Below are positions 39,601-49,700 of a stretch of DNA of 64,000 bases, piece by piece. The number at the start of each line of letters is the position of its first letter. The first letter of the stretch is position 1. The DNA lies in contig WIXG01000183.1 of NCBI GenBank assembly GCA_009869945.1, positions 62,001 through 126,000 on the forward strand, read 5' to 3'. Source of the DNA: Mesaphorura yosii (taxonomy: Eukaryota > Arthropoda > Collembola > Poduromorpha > Tullbergiidae). The notes under the pieces are model-generated. The model did not search any database. It was given only the letters and a program-made list of their open reading frames with translations, and was not told where the DNA came from. The position numbers and the translations under genes are program-made.

Positions 39601-42578
39601 ACGCTGAAGACTTCACATTTTATCGACTTGGCTTACAGCTGCTGAGAGTGCACGATAATCGTTTGCCGTTGTCGTTATTGATCATTAATTCATTGTGATT
39701 GGCCATCAACGACTATCGGACATGCCTGGTAAGACGGTATTAGAATCAGGAATGCTGAAACATTGCAGTAAAATCAAATCAAACGCCTGTTCCCCCGCTC
39801 GCGCCGGTAGTAACATTTAATAGCGCACATTCTGGGTAGAAGACATGAGAGCACGATTTTTATCTTTATCGTAGCATTGATTAGCAGCCAGGTCAATTAC
39901 AGCCCACCAAAATTGATCGTTAATTGAGCAAGGAGTATTGATCATGTTTTCATGTTTGCCTGCGTGGGTTGGACTTGGTCTATAATTCGCAATAAACTAA
40001 GTTTATTTGCGGACGAAAATCTTCTATATGTTGTACCTGCGTTGGGCTCAGCGTAGATTTTCTCGATAAATGAAATAATTCATTCGCTCGTAAATTTCGT
40101 GATGAAGCAATTTGTTTTCTGTGCTGCGCAATCCCAATAAACAAATCTGTACTCGCATTCGCAGGCGGAGTTTTTGTCATATAAGAATTTGTAAACTCAT
40201 TTTATTGTACAACGTTTGTCTCCGTTCATCTCCTCTTCTTTTATGAAGCTCCAGGTTTAATGCTAGTGGCTTAGCTCTCAGCCCAGCTGATATAATTGGA
40301 GGATTAAGCTTGATCATCTCTAATTTGTCGATTTCAGGCCGAGATTCCTGTCAGCGATGACTACGTCGAGCCTCTGGATCAAGTAATTCCTTCTGGAGCG
40401 TCGCACCTACAAAGTGGGGCGACTTTGGGGTCGGAGCGACTTCATTGTTCTGGAGTGGGCATAGACGCCGAAGAGCCCTCATATCACGAGATTCCTGAGA
40501 GATACAATGCGCCGTACTATTACTCCGACACTCTGAAGACGTCCGCCGCCGAGGAGACGAAAGCAACTGCGACTACGACTTCGACTGCGAGTACTGAAGC
40601 GGAGGAGAGTGCGAGTGCTTCAAAAACAGTAGGGAGTGATGGGCGCGAGGCGGATGACAAGAGCCAAGTACACCCATCAATAACGTTTATTCTTTACAAC
40701 CATCATGAGAGCTGTCCGCTGTCACACGTTTCACCTGTAAACACAAGTAGACTCAGGGAAAAGAGCCATTCCTGCCATTGTTTCTTCTCCGCCGAAGAGG
40801 CACAGAGCGCCCTGTCGATGGCACGCAAGCGATATGAAACTGCGTTCCTCCCCACCGGCTGCCCACCCACCCGCTCCTCGCCTGACGTGGACTCGATGCT
40901 CCGTGGGATCGAGTCGAACGCTTTCACAGCTGCGACCCTGGACGACAGCGCTGGAGAAATGTACCTGGTGAGAAATAATGTACTGGAAGATGATTACAAG
41001 GACGATCCGTTGCCACGGCCGACGCGTCGTGACATGAGCAATCCGTCTTCCAAGTATTCTGCCGTGTCCGGGGTCACCATCATACATTGCCACTCGCACA
41101 GCAGCCACAACAGTCCAGTTCGGTCCAGAACGGAAGCGATTGGCTCGGCTACAGCCTCGTCGACGGCAAAAGTCGTTCCGCTCTCGGAGCCGCTGCCCCA
41201 GAAGAAGTACATCAGTTACTTGAGCACCGGGTCGTCGTCCACGCAGAGCACGAGCAGCACCGGCTGCAGCACGACGATGTCTAGCTCTCCGTCTCAGACG
41301 AGCAGCCGAGCGGGCAGCGGCCGAGCCCCGAGCGGAGTCCGACTGTTTGAGCTCAGCCACAACAGAAACAACATGGCCGTCTTGCTAAAAGACAATTCCG
41401 TCAGTTCGCTCGAGTCGATCGACTCGCTGACGAGCGAAGACTTAAAGTGTTGCCAAAGTACTTCCAATTCCTGCCAACACCGTCTCGGCCACCAGCTGAA
41501 GACAGCCAAGCTTCTTTCGCCCATCTCGGACAAAAGTCCCCTGGAACCGCAAATCCATTCTTCCACTTCAACTGTGTCAAACGCGGCTCAGAATACTGAT
41601 GAGTACGAGCACTGTCGTCGTCCGCAACTGCAGCCGCCGTCCCTTCCTGGTAACAATGAGCTCGCCGCAAAACCGACTTGGACTCCACGGAATTTGAAGT
41701 CTGCTGCCGAGCTCACGAACGTACCGTGGGAAATGCCAAAACTAAGGCGGAAATTAGCGCTGCTTGCGGACTCTGGAATTTCCTTAGACTTCCCATCCAC
41801 GCGATTCGAAACTGAAGACAATTCATATATCAATAATAAAGAGCTCAGGCTGAATGCGAACGTGACAGAGGAGAAGTCGGGGCCAGCGCACGAGTCGTGT
41901 GCTGTTCAGCCGCGTCCCAAACTTCCGAATAAGCCTGCACATAACCGAGCGAACTTGGACCTGAGTCTGAACAAGTCCACTGAATTCGAGCAGCAGCTCA
42001 GCTACCACGAGTGCGGGGCGGACGAGTACTACGAGCCACAGGAAGCGCGGTACGGACTGCCCATGCTGCCGACGACCGCTCCGCCGCCGCTGGAGCCGTG
42101 TGTGAGTGTGAGGCGCCGACCGGACAAAGCAAAGATGACACTCGACTTTGGAATTCCAAACGAAATCGATCCAATCATTGAGCTCGACGCCCAGGAATGG
42201 TTTCATGGCGCCATCACGCGAGTGGAAGCGGAAAATATTCTGCGGGCGACGAAGGAGGGATCTTTCCTGGTTCGAAACTGCGAGAGTTCGACTTACTGTC
42301 GCTATTCTCTCAGCATCAAGTAAGCAAATGCAAACAAATTCATTGCGTATTCGTGTGAATATATCTGAATTGACTCCGTTTCTATTTCGTTTTTCAGGAG
42401 TACTCGTGGCTTCATCCACATTCGAATCGAGCCGAATTCGTTGGGCACGTACTCTTTGGCGGAGCACGAATTTCCAACCGTCTCTCATATGGTGCTTCAT
42501 TTCATGTCTCACAGACTTCCAATCAAGGGGGCCGAGCACGTGAAACTCAAATATCCAGTCATAACTCAACTTCTTTAA
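24078..42578 (+). CDS. SHB/SHF-type SH2 domain adaptor protein, whole gene
   Basis: Coding exons are 24078..24608, 40338..42319 and 42398..42578, giving 897 aa. The junctions are GTGAGT/TTTCAG (phase 0) and GTAAGC/TTTCAG (phase 2). The protein is a cytoplasmic phosphotyrosine adaptor. A long, low-complexity N-terminal region with tyrosine motifs leads to one C-terminal SH2 domain (about residues 797-893). The SH2 begins EWFHGAITR, has the phosphotyrosine-binding Arg in FLVRN (about residue 823), and ends RLPIKGAEHVKLKYPV, a hallmark of SHB, SHD, SHE and SHF. Upstream motifs include DDYVEPLD, which resembles the family's DYSDPFD box. In vertebrates this family links receptor tyrosine kinases to downstream partners. 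That role is inferred here. Vertebrate SHB is about 500 aa, so this protein is long because of Ser/Thr-rich insertions. ATG at 24078 has a good context (AACATGG). Confidence 0.85.
24609..40337 (+). other. 15.7 kb intron 1 of the SH2 adaptor gene
   Basis: The intron runs from GTGAGT to ATTTCAG. No nested gene is supported in it. Frames on the - strand at 39063..38659 and 36259..35873 are open for more than 120 codons but match nothing known. Homeodomain-type ATTAATTA sites are frequent, as expected for AT-rich arthropod introns, and do not by themselves mark enhancers. A (TTGC)n-type run lies at 26398..26413. Confidence 0.6.
40338..42319 (+). CDS. SH2 adaptor gene, coding exon 2
   Basis: The exon encodes 660 full codons from AEIPVSDDYVEPLD through most of the SH2 domain. 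It is markedly more GC-rich than its flanks. Tyrosine sites visible include DDYVEP (residues 184-189), SYHEIPERYNAPYYYSD, EDDYKDDPLPRP and ADEYYEPQEARYG, plausible kinase targets. Proline-rich bits (PLPRPTRR, TTAPPPLEP) could bind SH3 domains. Long Ser/Thr-rich stretches lie between. The SH2 starts at W798 (WFHG), and the exon ends inside the domain at SLSIK, with the final Lys codon completed by the next exon. The acceptor is GATTTCAG at 40330..40337. Confidence 0.9.
42398..42578 (+). CDS. SH2 adaptor gene, last coding exon
   Basis: After a 78-base intron, the frame resumes at STRGFIHIRIEP, the central beta strands of the SH2 domain. It ends LKYPVITQLL with a TAA stop at 42576..42578. The block LPIKGAEHVKL matches the C-terminal SH2 signature of the SHB group closely enough to fix both the frame and the family. 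Confidence 0.92.
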
Positions 42579-42955
42579 TGCTGAGCGGCTGAACGGCGGC
42601 GGTTTTCATGTTGTCCGAGAAATTAGCCCGCCACCGCCACGGAGTCACGCCATCAGCGTCGCGAGAGTATTTTTAAACTGAAATGTTTAATTTGAATTGA
42701 AGAGATTGAACGCGTTTGCTAACCACTTTGCTATTAACTAAACAGCCATACCGCTGTTAATCTTATGATGACTTGAATGACATGCACTTATCGAAGTGTG
42801 AATCTTGTAGGGATTTCTGATGTCGAATCTTCCGTTTATTTTCTTGTAAGCCAAGCATACGTTATGTCATCACAATCATTCAATGTGTAGATGTCTAGAA
42901 ATATTTTACTGTTGCAGACATTTGGTGTTATCATTATTGAACTCTGGGATGTGTA

Positions 42956-42961
42956 ATTAAA
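42956..42961 (+). terminator. Poly(A) signal candidate, SH2 adaptor gene
   Basis: ATTAAA lies about 380 bases after the stop codon. A canonical AATAAA also occurs at 43132..43137. Either would keep the 3'UTR clear of the convergent Beat gene. Confidence 0.4.
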
Positions 42962-43488
42962 AGTGTTAAAGAGTGAACATATGCGTCTAAGTATAAGCAC
43001 GAATTATTTTATCTGCACCGATCGTATCTAAATTCTCCTAAATCAAGAATCCAGAACAAACCCGCCGTTGCTGAGCATTTGATAAGATGTTGCATGACTG
43101 ACTGTCTTTCGTTTTGTCCGTCACGGATTCCAATAAATCGCGATTGCCGAACGGGGCTCATTTGATGCTCTCCGGCGTTCTTCCAAGTTGTTCCTATAAA
43201 TAGTGCACAAAGCATGAAGTTTGAAACATCAATGATGAACCGTAGAAAGTTTATTTTCAACACGGCAGATGGAGACTTTCTCGACTTTCACGAATGGCTG
43301 CCATATGCCGAGTACAGGTTTGAGAGACAAAGAAAAAGAAAACGGTTGGGATTTGTATTGTCAGATTTATATGAACTGTCCGATTCATTTCCGCAGCATT
43401 TTGTGCTCAACTTTTGCATATATTAATGGAACTGGGACAAAATGCAATGGTATGCAAATAAGCATTTTTAGATAAAACACCAAACCGA

Positions 43489-43494
43489 TTTATT
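43489..43494 (-). terminator. Poly(A) signal candidate, Beat gene
   Basis: AATAAA on the - strand lies about 115 bases past the Beat stop at 43609..43607. Further AATAAA copies on this strand occur near 43527..43535 region neighbours to the left of the stop, so the exact end is open. Confidence 0.35.
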
Positions 43495-43606
43495 AACTCA
43501 ACCAAACATTTCATATGTGTTTTATATTTTTATTGTTCACAAGAAAACTATGTTTATAGCAAGTCATTTTCATCCCGCTCGAGTTCTCCATTGCAGCGCC
43601 GAGAAA

Positions 43607-43731
43607 TTAGACGAGAATGACGCGATGCAAGCAACGATGCGAGTAAATCACGCTGATTGAGAAGAATAAAGCTCCAGTGCTAAGAAATGACGAGAACGCG
43701 TATTTACAATTCGCACCGCTTCTTGGCAAAC
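43607..43731 (-). CDS. Beat gene, C-terminal anchor exon
   Basis: The exon begins after TTCACAG, enters in phase 1 and encodes 40 residues plus TAA. The core YAFSSFLSTGALFFSISVIY is strongly hydrophobic and is followed by a short basic tail (HRCLHRVILV). This suits a single transmembrane segment better than a GPI signal, because charged residues follow the core. The exon was assigned by phase and hydrophobicity, since this part of the family is poorly conserved. Confidence 0.75.
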
Positions 43732-46700
43732 CTGTGAATAAAAACAAAAGCGTGATTACTTCGTACTTCATCTGACGCAAGTCGGAAGAAATTTAAGAAA
43801 CTTGGCCAATTCCTACCTGCAGATCGAAGTCGATTGTTGTTGTTTGTCGACTGTGAGGATGACGAATAATTGTCAACTACAGACGAAATCTGCGGTCTGT
43901 CAGCCTGATAAATTACCACTTCCGACGACTGTTGATACCGATCGAAGATTGTAGCATTGCATTGAAGCCTGACTCGACTATTCACGAAGTGTGCTTGCTG
44001 CAACTGAAACCTTAAGCCTAACCGTGACGTCTCCGTGAGGTCACGCTCTCGTTCCTTGTACATCGTCGGAGAAACAATAAGCTGGGCCTATAAATCAGAT
44101 AAAGAACTTGAACAAGGATGCAACCGAATGCCTTTTATTCATTGCGTTATTGCGTTTGGCTCACCGGTGTTGAGTTGATGTACCAGGTGAGGTTGGCTGC
44201 CGGTCTGGACCGAAATGAGGTGCAATTTATGTCCACCACATCACCGACGGAGTATCTTGACTTGATCGGAGTGATCTCCGGCTTGGAGTTGGGGAAAGCT
44301 GCATAGAAAAGCAAAAGTGGATTAATTCCAATCATCTGCGTTACAGTTACAATATTGAACTCATTTTCGGGTGCCTTCGAACTAAAATGTTTCCATAAAT
44401 AGTAATACAGGGTGTTAAGCGCAGAACAGGCCACTTTGCATTATGCTTTTCTCTTGCTCTGGCGGTTCTTCAATACGACGTTAACTATTTTGACTCGTCA
44501 GACTCGTGTTCGCTTTCTACGATAAACTCGTTTGCTTCCATGCCGTATTTCGACCATGGAAACAAGATATTCGGGCCCGGATTGGCTTACAATGCAGAAT
44601 TCTGATTCCGATTCCATCATCCGGCCACTTTTATATTTCCAACATGAGCATGATTTGCATAGAAAAGTTGCAACCCACTGACTCAAATCGACATAAAGAA
44701 ATCGCATGGCGAAAGAAAACTTTCGGAGACGCTTCATTTCCTCTCAATATTTTTACAATGACCAACAAGAATGCTTTTCAAACTTTTTAGACTCGCATTG
44801 AAGACTCGCATTGTTCCGCACAGAGAAAGGGAAATTTCGACGGGACCCTTTGGACGAGGAGTCTCATTAGCAATTGCAAGACGGCGTGCGTATGGCGTAT
44901 TGCGTATCTCTTTGAATCTGTATTTATTTTTTCAGGGCAGCTGAAAGAAAGCAGAATTCTTTCTTCCGCAAGGCAAGCCACTTACGCAACGCAATACGCA
45001 TCTCGCATCTGTCCATGCAATACCGTGCAATTGCGTTATTAATATGCATCCCGAAATGTTGTGAATTGCTCAGAGTACAAGTGCAACTGCCAACCAGGAC
45101 AGACTGGCAGAAAGTTTGCGCAGGAATTTCCCGTCGCTACCGTGCAGTGAAGAGGAAGGGAGAGACACTCCACACGCGTGTGGTTGCACTGCATCCCGCT
45201 TTTGATACGGCCAACTCATCTTCTTTTTATTATCCTTCAGTCATTTTCTCCCGAGACATTTCTAATATTTCATTTTTCATTTACATGTACGCATTCTTGC
45301 TCGCAGGAAACGTTCCATGTGAGGAGAGCGAATTTTTGCCCCGCCGCCGTATGCAACACATGTAAACTGAAGAGTAAACACAGCTCGTGAAAACCACTTG
45401 AAGGCAAAAAGGCAGAGGCAGCTGAGCTTACATTGCATTACATTTGTAGTGCATCATGCAATCATATGTTCAGTATGCATATTTGAAGAGATTCGCGTCT
45501 TGCCTCAACTTTCTATTTGTTTATGTGTGGCATAGCTGAGGCTGAGTCGCAGTGCCCGCTATGGAAAAGATGAATTATTAAAACCCAAACGTGATGAAGA
45601 TTTACACGCACGCCGCGCGTTGTGTGACTCATTGTGAACTCGGTGCGGCCCTGCTTGCGCTACTTTTCGCTGCCCTTTTCCCGTGTCGTAATGATCCCTG
45701 GCGAGCGTGCTCGATGAGACGTGGTGCGTACGTGTTTTCCCGGTTATTGCGATGTTCCGCGTCCGCTGCGCTCCGGAATCAGGGCCATGTGCCCAGATTA
45801 GGTTTTCAATTCCCACTTCTGCACGACCACAGCTACTCGTCTATCTCGTCTGCTCTGCTCCGCTCGCGTCGACGTGCGCCCGTACTTGAAATTTACACTT
45901 AAGATGAATGAAACCAGTGCTCGTGCTCCTTTATCTTTCACGGTGCCGACACGACGTGGAAAATAGTCGAAACAGAGACAAGTCATGTATTGCAGTATCG
46001 CAGGGTAGAATTTCAAAGCCAGATTCATTCAGGTTTATGTTTTATGCTTATTTGCGTATGTCAAAACCGCAATGCAAATACAAAACACGAGCAGGTATCT
46101 CAATGAAACGAGCCTCATGGCCAAGTGCAGCTTCATGTCTACCTGCGCTGCAGGGAGTTTGCCTGGATTCACCACAAATTGAGAGAAACGAGAAATGGTG
46201 AAATAACATACTGCATTGCGTACGCGCTACGCCGCTGCAGGCTTGGTTTGGTTTGGCTTAGTTCCGCATGGCAATTTGACAAACTGCTGCTGACACGGCG
46301 CACATGCTGCCATGCCATGCCCGGTCAGGTCAGATTGAGCCTGGTCTACTAATAATGGAATCATAGAATCCGCGACATAAATGTCGCACATTAAAATGTA
46401 TCCTACAAAATTAAATTGTCAGCACACGATCGCGAACCGGAACGACAATTTTAACCAGCCCTTTCCAGTTTTATTCTTTTCGCAGTTGTGGTTGCCTTCA
46501 AGCATCATCAAACGACACGAGGTGCAATTTATGGGACACTTTCATTGGAATCCGACCCTTTGAGCCAAAGTGCTGGGATGACTGTGCTGGCCTGCAATGG
46601 AATTAAGTACACTTTTGTTGTGTGGGACTTTAAAAGTCGCCTAGTCGCTAGTCGCGCTGCTCTCGTGTCATTTGAAATGGACCAAATTATTTTATTATTA

Positions 46701-49700
46701 GCCGCACATTTGCCGCCAACAGATGTTCATTGAGGAAGAAGATATAACAATAACATTTGGACCTCTTTCGGCGGTGCGGCTCTGCCTCTGCCTTCGTTCT
46801 CACATGACTGGAGGTAATAACGGGCTCTACTTGACATTATTTCGAGACCAGTCTTGTCGTCTTTATTGCAATGGCATGGCTGGGCAAATAGTCGCAGTCC
46901 CACTCATAACGCAGTCCCAGTCGCCCGTTGTGGCTTGGCCGTTATTAAGTATACGGGGTATAAAAATAAAAAAGTAATTAAGTGGCTATGAGACCCTGTG
47001 GCACGGCACGGTACGCAGAATGCGTGCGGCATGCGCGTATGATGAAACATTTACGAAGTCATTACGGGATGTGTACGACAATATGTTGCTATTGCTATAT
47101 TGCCGTTGCTGGTGCTGCTGAAAGAGAAATAACCATAAATTTAACCAGACTCATGAAAATTAGTCGAAATATGTACACCGTAGGGCGGTAGGCAATATTT
47201 TACTGCGTGTTTTAAGTTCAGATAGACGTTCACGCTCGCCCGGCAGTTATTTGAACTGTTACGGTAAGCTCTTTAAACAAATTATGGCATTTAGTCAGTG
47301 TATCATCTATTTACTGCCATTCCACCTACAACGCAACCTCCAAAACATCAAACGGAGCTAATGGAACAAATTCGATCAGTCGGAGAGTCGAAGAACGCGA
47401 TTGTGAACGTATCGGCTTTCTAATTTGCTTTCGTTTCGGTGCAAGCTTCCAAGCCAAAACGTGAGAAGAACCTTGACATTGCTAAAGTGGCCAAGATTTA
47501 TCATGGTCAGTTGCTCGCCGTGCAGTGCCAAAATTGTGAATGATACTCATAATTTTACAATTTTGCACAAGGAAGAGTTAGCCGCACGCCACGGCACAAG
47601 CACATCGTTTATAAAAGAGGTATTTATTTCTTTCACCCGCACTCGACATTCGCCACTGCCACTGGCGACGGTTGATTTGACCAGAGCGCAAATTACGCTG
47701 TGTCCTGGACATGACTCAAGAATGCAGTTCAAACCGGGTGCAATTTGGAGCCAAACTCTTAGCCCCGAAGTGTGAACTGTGAACCACGGAGCAATTTCTC
47801 AAGTGTGCGCCGCAGTGCCAAAAAGAAGTACGAAAAGCACGTTCATAATCCACTCTTTGTATATAACTTGGCTTGCCGTGATTCAACTCCCTCGTAAAAT
47901 GGGCTAATAAAACGTGAAAAATGAAATCTTTATTTTTCTGTGGTACTTTCTTTCTTCTTAATCTCACAACAAAACAGTGCGTGCAACAGTTTCCGGAGAA
48001 AGCGGCGCAAGAGAGTCGTTAAAATATGACAGTCTCTTTATATGACTTAATTACAGTTCCTCTCGCTGGCTCGCTTGTGCGGCTCGACAATAGTTTCGGT
48101 CTCAGAACGCCATGGGCGCGTTCTGAGATCATCGTTTAGGGCCGTGATGACATGTCATTAAGCAGACAATCTCCTCGCCATCGTGTTGCGAATTGCACGA
48201 GGAGATACTTTACTGACTATTAACCATTTATGTGCCCTATCCTGAAAAAACTACGTCCCTTACTTTCTTACTTATTGGTATTACCCGCTCGACTTTGTGC
48301 ATAATAAAAATATATGCCCAAGTAGCACAGAAATGAGCAAAAGTCATGAACTGCGACATAATATAATTTTCATCATCTAGTAACTTCATTTTGCGTCTGC
48401 CAGCATTCTCGTGCGGTGGCAAGCAGGCCTTGTCTTTTTGCCAATGCTACGGATTCCTATTTGATTTTCCTGTGGCCTTTCTCTCACAATACGTTACATG
48501 TGGCGATTTCGATTTCCCAGCGATTGATTTTAATTTATGACTGAAACTGGAAAAGGGGTTCCTTTTCACCTGCTATCGCACGACGTTGTGAATTTTGAAC
48601 CTCAAAGTTTCGAGGAGTTTGTTTGACAGAATATTATGACGCGGTAGAACTCTTCAAAAGATACATTCTACCACATAGTCCTCCGTTACGTTGGTAGACC
48701 GACTTTAAATTATTTTAATTTATTCAAAAATTGCCAAAATTAAGTCACTTCGTATAACACAGCCACCAAGAGCACCAGCATCAGCTTCATAGATCGACTG
48801 TACGAATAATAAAACAATAATAAACTTACAGACAACTTGAAGAACTTCGCTTTTCCCGTCCGTTGTAAAAGTTGTATCCATTGTGACTTCGCAGCTGTAC
48901 TTGCCAGACATTCCCAATGTCGCACGCTGAAGGACGAGTTGTGTAGCATTCGACTCAGTCAACTAAAAAGAAAATCAGAGCGGGATCATTAAAAACTGTT
49001 AAAATACTTTAGGCTAGCTGCATTTTCCCAAAAATTAAATCGTGCCGGCAAAGAATTGAAGCGAATACGCTTCCACTTAAATATCGTCGGGATTCGCGCA
49101 AATTCGTGGATGTCAGCAAGTTTGGTCGGTCCAGCCTGAACTACTGCAGCATATGATAATAAAAGTTGAGAAGAAAGCAGAGATTCATTTCTTGATCTGT
49201 AATCCCGCTGTCCAAGAAAGAACCGGCATGTATCATCATCACAGTCTGAGCCAAGCAGTGAAGGTCCTAGTAAAGTGAAAGCATGGAAAACGAAATCAAC
49301 TCTGAACCAGTCCCATGAGAATCTTTTACGTAATAAAATAACGTTAAGGTGAGTTACAAGTAGCAAACTAAGTCTGCTCTGCGCTACAGCGTAATGTTCG
49401 TGCCATGCCTGTGGAGCAACTGTCTTATGAACGAGAGCACAAACGCCTGAGCGTTGGCAAAACTGATTTAGCCTTTTAGCCATAAAATACACCAAAACAA
49501 GAGGGATGACAGTGGACGACTTGCGATTTTTCGAGACAATATTTCAACGCATTGCATTTTGCACAACTTTTGGGAGTTGGTTTATAAAATAAGACTCATT
49601 GAAATTTTGATTTAATAAAGTAACCCCGAACTCAGAGTTTACAGCGGACGATAATTCATTTCAACGAGTATTATTTTATTAGAATCACTGAATCACTGGA

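Larger units (their letters stand above)
44299..48829 (-). other. 4.5 kb intron of the Beat gene
   Basis: The intron runs from GTAAGT (48829) to TATGCAG (44299). No nested gene was recognised. It contains the cluster of three inverted repeats at 48100..48206, described separately. Confidence 0.85.

Noticed and set aside
40731-41360. 209-codon frame on the - strand
   Set aside because: It lies entirely antisense to the SH2 adaptor exon, is Arg/Ala-rich as expected from the complement of a GC-rich coding exon, and shows no domain.
41823-42569. 248-codon frame on the - strand
   Set aside because: It is antisense to the SH2 domain exons and crosses their intron. The + strand SH2 motif is unambiguous.
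48989-49495. 168-codon - strand frame beside a Beat exon
   Set aside because: It lies in the intron and ends before the acceptor of the exon at 48962. It has no domain, and the Ig1 exons join in phase without it.
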